Notes: generated by a model from the sequence alone, not told the origin. Counted from the stretch's first letter, positions 33,366-45,420 are shown. The stretch is 64,000 nucleotides of DNA from Branchiostoma belcheri (GCF_001625305.1 NW_017803943.1:514529-578528); one strand, 5' to 3'. A program made the numbers and translations.

Positions 33366-35034
33366 AACATAGAATAACATAATAGCCTGGATGCCATCCT
33401 CCATAGTTTCCACCCAATCCCTAATGTCACTGACTATAACATAAATAGATACATGTGTACAATCTCAATCATATACACATAATACCATATTATTGGCCAT
33501 ATTATAGAAAGTTTTATTGCAAATTCATGCCCAAGGGCTAATTGCATGAACAGAAGAAACATTTGGTATAAAAACAGATAATTAGTACACATAGAACTAC
33601 TGATAACTATTAAGAAACTACTAGTAAAAAACTACTGGGATTATAGATTATATTATATTATACTACTATTATAAGAGGAAATGTTACAGGCTTGCACAAT
33701 TCTCCTGAAGTCTTTAAGAAGAATTTCTCAAGAAATGAGATCAGGTACATCAACTTCTTCTTTGAAGTGCCATTAGTTGAAGAAAGGGAGACCGATTTAT
33801 TATTTTGCATGGATTGCAGGTCCTGGAGCTTTCCATATATTAGAAATTTAATAGGAAATAACTCAGAAATGATTACATTGCCCAAAATAACTGCCGTACC
33901 CCAGGTGTATTTATAACTGCTGCCAATTATAGCTGCTAACAGGAAGAAGAAATGATTTGTTGAAAGACTTCCCTCCCCCATGACTCCCTGGCCGCCAGAT
34001 GTGGGTGTTTGGTAGCCTGTCCGGGGGTTAATGACCCTCGCCTGGAGCGCGGTTTTATAGTATACATCTAAACTGTACAGATAAATTTATATTTCTAATG
34101 AGCTTAGACACGACTTCTATATTGAAACATGTCCTGTTCTTACCTTTTTACCATTACTAAGAAACGAGAAGAAACCGAATCTACCATACTTAATTTATCT
34201 AATTGTAGTTTCCTTGACGATGGATATACATGTATGTAACGTTATCTGTATTCCATCCTTTTGTTATGACCTGTACTTAACCCAGTGGGTATGTGTGTAC
34301 AATAAAGGTCTTCATTCATTAATTCATAGTCAGGCTAGGCGTTTGGAGTCCACCTGGATGGTGAAAGAAATTAATTCATTGTCAACCCAATTATATGTGC
34401 AGTCAAACCATGGGCGATAGGCCACCCAGTTTTTGTTGAGATCGCAGTTGCTTCTTTATATATATTCTGTATTGCAATGAGTATTATACTTGATTGTAAA
34501 AGCAATTAGCCTACGGGCATGATTTTGCTAATAAAGTTTCTTTATATACTTTTGGGTGATTATAACGAAACATGCAGTGCAAGAGATTTGATACCAGATA
34601 AATATTCAACTTAATACAGGTTAATCCTTGATCTTCATTGTCAAAAGGTTATTGACGCAGTGCCGGTGGTTTCGGGGGGCTTGTACATGTCTGGCGTTGT
34701 GAATTGTGTGAGAATGAAAGAATTTTATTATTGCGTTTTGTAATCTGATTTGAAGCTGTTTTTTTCGTTTTGCTGTAGAGACAGGCGGTCGACGTCTTTC
34801 ATTGATATAACCAAGGAAGTTAAAAATCAGAGACCTCGCCGGAGGCAGTTGTGTCTAAGGATAGAAATGTGTCTTCTGAAAATAGAGACATGTCTAAAAT
34901 AGAAATGTGTCTAAAATAAATGTGTTCGTGTGAAAAACGAGATTGCTTGATGGATTTCTTGGAAGACAGAAATAAGCTGTCGCCATCGGCCATGGGGCAA
35001 GGCAGGGGGTAAGCACTGGGAAACTTATCGCCAA
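33366..35034. other. Gene-free stretch with transposon fragments
   Basis: TAGCCTGGATGCCATCC at about 33383 resembles the tips of the hairpin at 38315. CCCAGTGGGTATGTGTGTAC with AATAAAGGTCTTCATTCATT at about 34280-34325 looks like a LINE 3' tail; a related tail lies on the minus strand at 48345-48400. No frame has recognisable protein similarity. Confidence 0.4.
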
Positions 35035-37115
35035 CACTGTTCCTTATATGCCAACGCTTAGGCAACGTCCTTCGCATTTAAATCCAGAACCAACCAGTCT
35101 CGTCATTAATATATTCCCCCAGCAGTCTGTAGTAAGCACCAGTCAATAGTAGTGAGTCCAGAAGTAGTTTTCAGATGTCAGGAGGCGAGTTACTATGGAG
35201 TACGCCGACGCTTAAGCTTCGATTCGTCCCTCGCATTCAAACCCAGAACGTACAAATCAAGTGACATAGCGTTTGTACAATAGTCTGTTTTCAGATGCCA
35301 GGAGGTGAGTTACTCGCTTAAGCCGTGAATGTCCTTCGCATTTAATACCAGAACGTACCAGTAGTGGGGCCAGAACTAGATCCGTGTAATAGACTCTCAG
35401 AGCCTTTGCACAATAACCTGTTTTCAGATGTCAGGTGGCGAGTTACTAAGGAGTACGCAAATCCTTCAGCAACGGCCTTCGCATTTAATACCAGAACCTA
35501 CCAGTCCTGTCATTAATGTATTCCCCCAACAGCCTGTAGTAAGCACCAGTCAATAGTAGTGAGTCCAGAACTAGTTCCTATTGTGTTTTTAGCTATGATT
35601 AATGATGCCAGACCAACTACCTCCAACCCACATTGGAAATATGTGGATGACTTGAACTTGGGCGAGACCAGGTCCGCAACGGTACCCTCACAAGTACAGA
35701 CGGACCTTGACTCTCTTGACACGTGGGCACAACAGAACTCAATGTCACTCAACCCGAAAAAATGTAAGGCCATGTTCTTTTGCTTCATGCGTGCTCCCCC
35801 TGAAATGCCGACCCTCACCCTTGGCGGCCAGGCCCTCAGTGTCGTCACACAGACAAAACTACTTGGCCTTCACATTCGCTCGGACTTAAGGTGGAATGAC
35901 CAGGTCGAGACCATGGTAAGCAAGAGCAGCAAACGGCTCTACCTCCTTGGCAGACTAAGACGTTCCGGAGTCCCTCAATCACACCTCGCTTCTGTGTATT
36001 GCGGGTACATAAGACCTATGCTAGAATATGCTGCTCCATGCTGGAGTGCTGGTCTTACCAAGAAACAATCAGACGACATTGAGAGGATACAAAAACGCGC
36101 TTGCAGAATCATGATGGGGCAACAGTACCTCTCATACACTGATGCCCTTGAGCACCTTGGACTCCAACGTCTTTCCGAGCGCAGACAGGACTTGTGCATG
36201 GACTTTGCCCTCAAAGTCAGCAAATCTTCGCGCTTCTCCTCCTGGCTACCCCCAGCACGGAAGCAGAAACACCACAGGCAACTCAGACATACCCGTTGCT
36301 ACCAGCTACCTATTGGGACCAAACGCTTCCTGAACAGTCCCGTCCCGGCTATGCTGAAACTGTTGAACTCAATGTGAAAGTAACTCTTGACTAATAGGTT
36401 TAACGTCTTTCCCGCCTTAACTGTTAATTTTGTGGGAGCTAGTTCGTCTCTGCAAAATTTGGATACTAGTACCAATGAGGACTTATCAAATCTTATCTTT
36501 ACTGTAACGTTTTTAAGAACCTTTCGACAAATTACTCTTTTAAGATATTTCAATATTTGTAATAATAGTATGGTGTATTTAAGATTTTAAACAATTGTTA
36601 AATTTTATCCCTATGTGTGTTAACAGCTGTACTGCCCATTTGTAATCGTAATGATGTTGTATTTTGTAACCAGACCCAACAATTCAGCCGAATGCATCTC
36701 GGCTGCCAGTGGGTCCTGGGATTTATTTGTTTATCAACAATAAACCAGTCTATAGTTCCGTGTGAACACTCTGAGTGACATTTGTACAATACACTGTTTT
36801 CAGATGTCAGGAGGCGAGTTACAAAGGAGGACGCCAACGCTTAAGATACGTCCTTCGCATTTAAAGCCAGAACCAACCAGTTCTGTCATTAATATATTCC
36901 CCCAGCAGCCCACCTGTAGTAAGCACCAGTCAATAGTAGTGTGTCCAGAACTCAGTTCCGTGTGAAGGACTCTAAGTGACAATACACTGTTTTCAGATGC
37001 CAGGAGGCAGGTAACTAAGGTGTGCGCTAACGCTTCAGCAGCGTCCTTCGCATTTAAAACCAGAACCAGCCAGTTCTGTCATTAATATATTCCCCCACCA
37101 TCCCCCCTGTAGCTA
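35035..37115 (+). repeat. Degenerate satellite of about 190-bp units
   Basis: Repeated landmarks: GCATTTAAATCCAGAACC, CATTAATATATTCCCCCAGC, GTAAGCACCAGTCAATAGTA, TTTTCAGATGTCAGGAGGCG. About six partial or complete units are separated by indels. One unit is interrupted by the LINE at 35579-36752. No coding function. Confidence 0.75.
35579..36752 (+). mobile_element. 5'-truncated CR1/L2-like LINE with target duplication
   Basis: Frame continuing to 36377 encodes RT from just before the catalytic motif to the end: KYVDDLNLG (the YxDD box), LNPKKCKAMFF, KLLGLHI, SVYCGYIRPMLEYAAPCWS, ERIQKRACRIMM, and the terminal VPAMLKLLNSM. The endonuclease and most of the RT fingers are missing. TAGTTCC at 35572-35578 and 36753-36759 is the 7-bp target duplication. 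The tail ends TTATCAACAATAAACCAGTC. Inserted into a satellite unit, so younger than the array. The frame is intact within the remaining part, suggesting recent insertion. Confidence 0.88.
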
Positions 37116-37819
37116 TTTCCTCAAGAAGGCTCAGGCTTCGAGTCAATACTTCCTAATGAGGTACGGCAGTTCTATATGCAGGGGCAAGGACGTTTTATTT
37201 TGTATAATGCAAACTACTACAAAACTCTGCTGTTAGTCGTGCTGGACAGTAATCTTACCTTTAATTATCTCGAAACCCTGTTTTATATTGTGTTCATCTG
37301 CAACCATCACGATAAATCAACTAATTATAATGACACTATTGAGCGGTATTTCTACAGACCATGGTACTTAAACATTCGTAGCAACACTGTACTGTTGCAG
37401 AGTGTTACTTTTACCGTTACAAGTTTATTGCAAATTTCGGTGCCATTCAGTTTTTATGCATTATTTCGCATGTCAGGGGAGTTAGTCTGCTGGAGAGAAC
37501 GGGTGCGTCAAACTGTTTTCTCTTGCAGACCAACTCCCCTGGCATGTTATATCTCTATTTGGCCGATTTCTACTCTTTCCAGCCGCCTCCCGAAGCCTGG
37601 TAGAAGCTAATTACACCCACATGATGGAACAGGTGTTTCTAACGCCATGGGCGGTGGATAATCCTATAACAGCCGCTGCGTGAGGACGTGTCCCCCGCTT
37701 CCGCAGACGCTCTCCACCATCACGTTAGCTCTAAGGCAGCGGAAATCGGCGGGACCCAACACACCTACACACGTAACGCAGGCGAAAGATGGGGGCTGTG
37801 GCAGTTTCTATCAGACTGC

Positions 37820-37998
37820 TTTGTAGGCTGAAGAAATGGTAGAAATCGGTCTAAAAAGGAATATAGCTGGCCAAAGGGTGGTAATAGTCGGCCAGAGAGG
37901 GTCGAACTTGCCTGCAATGGATCCTCTTCGGCCGGCTAAGTCCCCTGGCCAGCTACATCGCTTTTAGGCTAATTTCTGCTACTTATTCAGCCTGCAAA
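37820..37998. mobile_element. Foldback MITE with about 55-bp imperfect arms
   Basis: Left arm TTTGTAGGCTGAAGAAATGG and on to TAGCTGGCC; the right arm is its imperfect complement, ending CAGCCTGCAAA. The segment GAAATGGTAGAAATCGGTC resembles the arm of the hairpin at 39298-39467, suggesting one family. Confidence 0.65.
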
Positions 37999-38079
37999 TG
38001 AGTTTAGTGGAGGCTAAGGGCCGTGGTAGAACCGGATGGTAATCATCATTGCATAAGAGAGTCAAGATGGCCAAAAGAG

Positions 38080-39075
38080 TGCTAGTAGTAGTACATCACT
38101 GTGATGACAACTTGCTTCCTTAGTGTTTCGGTCACCATGTCTTGGTCACGTCATTTGTATATGCATGTATGTATGTGACGAAGATGAAATTCTGCTACGA
38201 CGGTAGTTTGTTATCATCCGCTAGTACATCACTGTGGTGTGTTTTCGTAGTTTGTCATGGACACCATACCTCTGGCAGGTCACTGTGTGTGTATGCGGAG
38301 ATGTTGATCATACATAGCCTGGGTACCATCCCCAGTAGTATATTCGCTAACTCTATAACCAGTTATAGAGTTTGCGAATATACTACTGGGGATGGTACCC
38401 AGGCTAGATCATACAAGCAGAATAGGAAATTTTGCTACGACGGAACGGAGTGCTAGTACATCACTGTGGTGACTACTTGTTACCTTAGTTTTTGGGTCAA
38501 CCATTTCTCGTCATCAAATTTATGCATGTATGTATGCGACAATGGTTATGTAAGATGATATTCTGATACGGCGGCTGTTTATTATCATTCCTGGAAGTAT
38601 GCTAGTACATCACTGCGGTGACAATTGTAACCAGCGAGAACCAATTTCCTTAGTTTTCCGGTCACCATGCCTCGCGCAGGTCACTGCGTATGTATGTGTA
38701 TGCAATGATGGTTATATAAGATGAAATTCTGCTATAGACGCAGTTTGTTATCATCCTTAAAGTATGCTAGTACATCACTGTGATGACAACTTGTTTCCTT
38801 AGTTTTTGGTCACCGTGCCTCTGGCAGGTCACTGCGTATGCATGTGTATGCGATGGTTATATTAGATGACATTCTGCTACGGCGGTAGTTTGTTATCATC
38901 CTGAAAGAGTGCTAGTACGTATACATCACTGTGGTGACAACTTGTTTCCTTATTTTTTTCGGTCACCATGTCTCGGTTACGTCATTTGCATGCATGCATG
39001 TATGTATGCGCTGATGGTTATAAGATGAAATCCTGTTTGTTATCATCCTAAGGAATTCTAGTACATCATACTGGT
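38080..39075 (+). repeat. Satellite of about 150-bp units
   Basis: About seven units starting GCTAGTACATCACTGTGGTGAC, then CTTGTTTCCTTAGTTTTYGG, GTCACCATG, GCATGTATGTATG and AGATGAAATTCTGCTACG. One unit is split by the hairpin at 38315. No frame persists through the array. Confidence 0.75.
38315..38406. mobile_element. Near-perfect 92-bp hairpin element with 9-bp target duplication
   Basis: Arms of about 45 bp (TAGCCTGGGTACCATCCCCA at one tip, complemented at the other) differ by one base and are separated by about 2 nt. GATCATACA flanks it exactly on both sides (38306-38314, 38407-38415). Inserted in a satellite unit. Similar tips are seen at 24350 and 33383. Confidence 0.85.
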
Positions 39076-39297
39076 GACAACTTGTTAGGATTTCATGAAT
39101 GGTCCCTTCATCCTCAAAAGATGGATGAGCGATCCACGCGCGCGAGCGGTTGTTTGTGCATCCTGCTCCAGATATTGGACAAACGTCAGCAGAAAACGCA
39201 GACTACACGTGGTGCCGGCAACACGTGTCCTGGTCACGGTGTCCCTCTGTGCCCTCTCTGCGACAGTCTGGGGCTCACTTCAGCCTCCACCAGGCAC

Positions 39298-39467
39298 CGC
39301 GGATCGCTGGAAAAATAGTAGAAATTGTCCGAAATAAAGGGATAGTATACCAGAGAAGATCCAGGGCCATAGAAGATCCAGTTCGCGATCCACGTGGGTC
39401 GGGATCTTCTCTGGTATACTATCCCTTTTATTTAGGACAATTTCTACTATTTTTCCAGCGATCCGCG
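39298..39467. mobile_element. Foldback element with about 64-bp arms
   Basis: Arm CGCGGATCGCTGGAAAAATA ... GGGATAGTATACCAGAGAAG on the left and its near-perfect complement on the right (one substitution and one single-base indel), with a loop of roughly 40 nt containing CACGTGGGTCG. No clear target duplication. Confidence 0.75.
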
Positions 39468-39475
39468 ATGGTTGG

Positions 39476-40495
39476 TAGAGGCTAGGACTCACTCAGGCCT
39501 AGCAAAAAAATTTTGTGTTTTCTTTTTCAGTCATGAAAAATTCTGGTGGGTAGGTATAGGGATTATCTTTTTTTTTTCTTCTTTTTTTTTTAGACTTTGG
39601 TGATCTCTACTGATCCAAATAAAATACAGTTTAACGTATCAAAACTTGCATAAGGCCACTTATGTTTTCAATGCCAGTGTTGGAAAACCGATTGTACAAC
39701 GTTTCATCACTCAGGTGTCAGATCATGGAGCACCAAAAAAAAACCCGCTAGGCTCGGCAGTTTTTTTCTAAGCCTAAGGTTGGTCGGGAAACAGGCGGAA
39801 ACACAACATTTTTCCCAGGCCTCACTCAGTCTAGGACGCGAATCTAATTGTCTGTACATGAAAATTGCAACACATAGTGGTGACCTCGAGTTATGTCTAG
39901 AACCGAAACAAAGGACAATACATAAATATGAAGTCGAAATTTTTTAGCTGGTGTTTCTTTCCTTGAGATAATAAAACTCTGATTTATAATTGCATTTCGT
40001 GGTGTGGTGAACCCATAATAATTGCAAATACATTGTACACTTCTACTGAAGGCACGTTGGACAAAAAACGTTTCTATTTTAGCACAAGAAATCTGCAAAA
40101 CCGATGTGACCTGTATATCTAGCGATTTGGGCACACGACAAAAAGGTAAATTCCTTTTTACTCTGTTACTTTGCTCAGATATCTATTCTAGTCTCTGTTG
40201 CGCATTTCAAGTTCTGTACGTTGAAACGAAAAGAAGAGAATACCACATGAGCCATTTGTAAGGGCTTGACCTGACACACAGCGTTAGAGGTACTGCATAA
40301 GTTGATTGTATCAACACTTTTTAAAAACATCATGGTGATCAAAATTCACAATCAAAAACTGCATCTAAATCTCAATTCATCTTAATCGCAAAAAAATACA
40401 ATTTGCCAATACCATAACGTTGCCGTTGGTGATAACTATCAACTTTGGCCCCTTCTTAAAATATCGATACAAGCAAGATATATACACTATAAACA
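39476..40495. other. Gene-free stretch
   Basis: AT-rich sequence with homopolymer runs (39570-39592). Weak open frames on both strands around 39844-40261 overlap each other and show no domain. Confidence 0.4.
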
Positions 40496-41697
40496 CTACA
40501 ATGACTTATTTGGTCCCTAACCTCATTGGTACAATCTGTCATCAGCAAGATTGGTGTTCACCAGATGTCCAGCTGATATTTCTCTATTTTTTTTTATAGT
40601 TTTAGTCTGTTTCCGTATAGTAAACCGTTGGTGATGTATAATATTTCCCCTACCGGTACAAAGAGTTAATAAAGGTTTTTATCTATAAACATCATCATGA
40701 CTTATTTGGTCCATAATCTCACTGTTACAGTCTCTCATAGCGGCATTGCTCTTCCACAGATGTTGTCCACCTGCAGATATTTCTCTAGGTGCTCGGCGAG
40801 TTTTTTTCAAGTCTTTTCCCAGGTATATATAAAGTAAGCGTTGGTGATGTACAAAAATTTCCTCCTATCTGTACAAAGAGTTAATAAATATCTATTTCTT
40901 TATTTCATCTTCAAATATCTGGGTAGCTCATACTGACAGATCAGCTGATTTCGAAGTAGGCCAACAAAAACAAAACATAAATACAATAAAATCAAATGGA
41001 AAATTATGATACATGTAGGTAAAATCTGTATCTAAAAAGACTACCATGTCTTGTTTGGTCCATAATCCATTGTTCACTGTTACAGTCTCTTATAGCGTCA
41101 TTGCTTTTCAATATAGATGTTGTCCACCTGATATTTCTCATATATAGATGGCCGCCTTGTTTTTTGTTCTTGAATCTGTTTCCGTATATTGAATCGTTGG
41201 TGATGTATAATGCCCCCTATCTGTACAATGAGTTAATAAAGACTTGTATCTATAAACATAATCATGACTTGTTTGATCCATAACCTCACTGTTCCCTGTT
41301 ACAGTCTCCTACAGCGACATTGCTTTTAAACAGATGTTGTCCACCTGATATTTCTCCAGTTTTTAGTCTGTTTCCGTATATACAGTAACGGTACAAAGAG
41401 TTGATTTGGATCTAATTAAACACTACTATGACTTAGTCCATAATCTCACTGTTACAGTCTCTGATAACTGCTGTTCAGCAGATGTTGGCAGATGTTGTCC
41501 ACCTGATATTCTCGAGTTTTTTTTAGTCTGTTAATGTTTTCATATATATAAGGTAACCGTTGCTGATGTGTAAACGATCCCCCCGAATCGGTACAAAGAA
41601 TTGATAAATATTTGTATCTAATTCTGCCATGACACATTTGGTCCATAATTTCAACCTTACAGTCTGATCAAGCAGATATCGTCGTTGCTTTAGATCT
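40496..41697 (-). repeat. Satellite made of the 3' end of the neighbouring membrane-protein gene
   Basis: Five or six diverged units of about 160-220 bp. Each contains GATGTTGTCCACCTGATATT, which on the minus strand is the coding end EKYQVDNI of the gene at 41698, followed by the same 3' UTR (CTGTAACAGTGAG, GGACCAAATAAGTCATG). Unit landmarks near 40550, 40758, 41117, 41333, 41487. The copy at 41698 is the intact gene end. Confidence 0.75.
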
Positions 41698-42438
41698 TCA
41701 GCAGATGTTGTCCACCTGATATTTCTCCAGTTTCCTGGCGTCGGTGTCCTGCTGCTGCTGCATCTGTCCCGGCAGCTCCTCTGCTGGTGCCCTGAGGTGC
41801 TCCACGTCCTGCGGCCGCAGCGCGCTCTGGACCGAGATCTGAGTCAGGATCTCACTCGTGAACTCAAACGTCTCGGCCTGGGGAGTGATCTCAAGGACCA
41901 TGTTGTGGTTCCGAGAATCTGGGAAGGAAGGTTTGGATGAGTCAATTACTTTGGATTGAATAGCAAAGTTGGATGGCCGTTAGACATCTTCACGCAGGGC
42001 AGGCAGATTTTTTTTTTTTTAATTTTTTTATTCTGTTTTCTTTTACCAGGGTGACCCTCTCAGTGGCTACTGCACTGCTTTACAGAGGGGCCCTGGAAAA
42101 GAATAAAGAAATTTGCTACATCCAATCATTCATCAACCTGTTAACGAACTTCAAGGTAGTTTGGAATCTGGTAGAGACGGTACTAAGAGTTAGCCTGGGA
42201 GCCAGACTGTTGCCAGGGCCATATTGGGCATGTTGTGGTTATGGGAATCTGGTAGAGAAGGTCAGACCGTGTGCCAAACTGTTGCATGATGTGGTTCCGC
42301 GAATCTGGTAATTAGAGTTTGGTAGAGAAGATTACTGGAATCTGGTAATGTAGGTTTGGAAGCGTTGAGTTTATTTGGAAGAGTTAAGTTGAGTTTGAAC
42401 GGATCCAGACATAGCGCACACACACACAGACACACACA

Positions 42439-42531
<93 letters not shown>

Positions 42532-42880
42532 GAATGTACATTAGTTATTCTTTCTGTGTCCCTTTATTAATACACACGATACAAATGCACAGAGGAATAT
42601 ATACAAAACATAAATACGTATTCACTGATAACAATAAAGAAGAGTGGATACTTTGGATAGAATATCATTGAACACAATTTAAAGGGGAAATGATTCTTAA
42701 GAACAGGCCAGACTAGGCCTGGTACTTACAAATCACGCAACGTTGTTCGAGGGAATGGAGCCACTTACTCGTGCAGCACACACAGTTTCCGCTGACACAG
42801 CCGATCGCAGAGTGGACGATGATGGCGATGGAGATGAGGACTACCAGAGCCACCAGGACAACACTCACGATCGTCATCGT
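41698..42880 (-). CDS. Small single-pass membrane protein, last two exons
   Basis: Exons 42880-42769 and 41918-41698 join in phase (T|AAT), giving 110 visible residues and a stop; 5' exons are not identified. The first visible exon is almost all one membrane helix (MTIVSVVLVALVVLISIAII) followed by a Cys-rich juxtamembrane stretch CVSGNCVCC that could be palmitoylated. The tail is hydrophilic and Gln-rich, ending KLEKYQVDNIC; a terminal Cys could be lipidated, but CaaX spacing is absent. I do not recognise the family. The acceptor of the first exon and the end of the second have each been amplified into flanking satellites. The promoter block at 44.7 kb could belong to this gene; that is only positional. 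Confidence 0.6.
42416..42524 (+). repeat. (CA)n microsatellite
   Basis: About 100 bp of nearly uninterrupted CA with two CAGA interruptions near its start, in the intron between the two visible exons of the membrane-protein gene. Any CVCV or THTH frame across it is meaningless. Confidence 0.97.
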
Positions 42881-43740
42881 CTGAAGGAAAAGAGAATACA
42901 TATTGCTTACAGACATATCACAGGCTAACACATTTTCAGTCAGGGCCTAGCCATAGCCATAGCCCTACCAGGGCACCAGGACAACGAGGACAACACTCAC
43001 AATCGTCATGTCTGCAGGCAATGAGAATACATATTGCTGACAGACATATCATACGCTAACACATGTCCAGTTAAGGTCTAAGCCTAGCCCTAACCCTACC
43101 AGGGCCACCAGGACAACACTCACGATCGTCATGTCTGGAGGCAAGGAGAATACATATTGCTCACAGACATATCATACGCTAACACATGTCCAGTGAAGGT
43201 CTAAGCCTAGCCCTAACCCTACCAGGGCCACCACGATCGTCATGTCTGGTGGCAAGGAGAATACATATATTGCTTACAGACATATCATAAGCTAATACAA
43301 AAGCTAACACCCTAACCCTAAAAGAGTCACCAGGACAACACACACAAGCGTCATGACTGGCAAGGAGAATACATACCGCTTACAAACATATCATAAGCTA
43401 ACACATGTCCAGTTAAAGTCTAACCCTAGCCCTAATCCTAACCCTACCAGAGCCACCAGGACAACACGCACGATCGTCATGTCTACAGGCAAGGAGAATA
43501 CATATTGCTTCCTGGCATATCATAAGCTAATACAAAAGCTAACACCTTAACCCTAAAAGAGTCATCAGAACCACGACAACACTCACAATCGTCATGTCTG
43601 GGGGCAAGGAGAATACATATTGCTTACTGACATATCATAAGCTGATACAAAAGCTAACACCTTAACCCTAACAGAGTCACCAGGACAACACTCACTATCG
43701 TCATGTCTGAAGGCAAGGAGAATAGATATTATACCCATTA
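42840..43740 (-). repeat. Satellite of about 120-bp units derived from an exon's 3' splice site
   Basis: About seven units. Each repeats on the minus strand a CAG acceptor, the exon start ATGACGATCGTGAGTGTTGT and CCTGGTGGC of the membrane-protein exon at 42880, plus intron landmarks ATGTATTCTCCTTGCC and TTAGCTTATGATATGTCTG. The exon piece contains CGTGAGT, which could act as a donor, so each unit could be read as a micro-exon. Short telomere-like CCCTAACCCTA tracts lie between units. Confidence 0.75.
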
Positions 43741-43819
43741 TCTCATATCCACTCTTTATCTTGTATACTTATTAGATTTAAGTAGAGATAGAAAGTTAGA
43801 TTAGTAGAAGCTCTGGCAT

Positions 43820-44155
43820 GAACTTAGCATATCCCAATATTCATGCATACTCTAGGTGGCTGTAAGCCTCTCACCAAAGCCTTAGTAACCCACATGCCAA
43901 ATATGATTATGATTCATCATTGCCTTCTCAAGTTATGCTGTTAACAAAGAGACACAGACAGAGGCATGGACATGAAACACATACTAGTAACCTTCTTGTC
44001 GAAGGTATTTATCATTGGCATGGCAGTATCCAACACGTTTAACGGGCTGAAAAAAAAAACGATACCGGTACAAAAAAGAGAACCTCACAAAACGCGTCAG
44101 AAATAAGCCAAAGCCTAAAATCTAAACCCCTGCTTGGAGAGTATCATGTACCAGT
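43820..44155. repeat. Dispersed repeat followed by a partial MITE end
   Basis: 43850-44010 (CCTTCTCAAGTTATGCTGTT, ACCTTCTTGTCGAAGGTA) matches the 3' part of the repeat at 49595-50445. 44040-44153 ends AAACCCCTGCTTGGAGAGTA, the tip of the 122-bp MITE family at 26627, with only that end recognisable. Confidence 0.5.
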
Positions 44156-44699
44156 ATCCATTAATAGCTAGCTAAGTGTTCATGCTTATTAGTAGGTAGT
44201 TGATACTGATCTCGCTGGGACGTCTTTCCTTGTCTGAGGTATCCGTTTTGTACATTTAACACCTGTAGGAAGTACCCTGCGTCATACATAGCGGTAAATA
44301 ACTAGGACAGTTATCCCGTTTTTTGGGTCAATGTCTGGTAGGCCAGACTCCAGTTTCAGCGTAAGACCCTGTAACATGTGCGCGAACACAGAAGGCTTGG
44401 GGTTACACGGCATGGGGCTACATGTCATTACTTACCTGGCCAGATTAATCTTGCGAATCGCCACCAAACCCTCTCTGGCGAATGGATACTGCCTGTCCAA
44501 TTTGATACTGTCTTTTGCCACCCGGGTACCCTAGAATCTGCTTGGAGATTATGGCTGGCCTTCTATGCAGAATGTTACCTGGTGCCTGGGAGCGAGCGCG
44601 GTGGGCCTGGTGCCTTATAACTACTAACCGAGAACCCTATTTCTGTACCCGCGGTCTACGCGACAATCCTACACTTTCAGGTGACGTGTCAGTACGCAG

Positions 44700-44800
44700 G
44701 CGGATTCTGACTGATTGGATTCTAGCTGTGTGCTGATTGGTGAGGGGCCGGTTGCTATGGCAACGTGTCGTCAGCCAGACCAATCACATCATTGCTTTGA
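44700..44800. promoter_or_regulatory. Promoter-like block with RFX X-box and CCAAT boxes
   Basis: GTTGCTATGGCAAC at 44751-44764 is an almost ideal palindromic X-box bound by RFX factors. CCAAT cores flank it: ATTGG at about 44715 and 44736, CCAAT at 44780. RFX plus NF-Y is a known pairing, used in ciliary and MHC-II promoters. No start codon or first exon could be linked to it; the nearest candidate is the minus-strand membrane-protein gene, 1.9 kb away. Confidence 0.5.
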
Positions 44801-44999
44801 AGAAAAAATAGAACCGCGGAACGAGATTCTATAGAACATGACGTTCGCTGTGTTCCTAATACTTCCTGCCTTCCGTGCAGCTGCTTTGAGGATTTCGCAC
44901 CATCAAACAGACATTTATAAATTATAGGAGATGATTTGACGTAAAGAACCATGATTAGTTTGACACGATACGGCTGAATTACTATAATGATAAAGCTGT

Positions 45000-45420
45000 T
45001 TACCCCGAGGCCTTCATTAAAGATACCTCCGAATCCGTTTATGGTGCAGAATAAAAGCATAATTACCTTACTGAGTCACCAGTGTCTAAAATAGTCCTAT
45101 AGGTTCGTATCAATTTTTGAATTACTACAAAGATAAATTATAGTAGTTATGTATCCCATAGCCTTCATAAAGTCCAAATCCGTTTGTGATGCAGCATAAA
45201 AGCATAATAAAATTTCTGAGTCACCAGTGTCTAAAATAGTCCTATAGGTTCGTATCAATGGTTGAATTACTATAAAGATAAATTATAGTAGTTAAGTATA
45301 ATGTACCCATAGCGTTCATAAATGATACCTCCAAATCCATGTATGATGCAGGACAAAAAAAATCACTTAACTGGGTCATCGGTGTCTAAAAAGGAAGTCC
45401 TATAGGTTCGTATCAATAGA
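45000..45420. repeat. Satellite of about 140-bp units (three copies)
   Basis: GAGTCACCAGTGTCTAAAAT and AGTCCTATAGGTTCGTATCA recur about every 140-170 bp (near 45074, 45220, 45375), with AAAGATAAATTATAGTAGTT between them. Confidence 0.75.

Noticed and set aside
42262..42525. CVCVCV frame
   Set aside because: Translation of the (CA)n microsatellite.
43080..43680. Interstitial telomere
   Set aside because: CCCTAACCCTA tracts are only one or two units long and are part of the exon-derived satellite unit.
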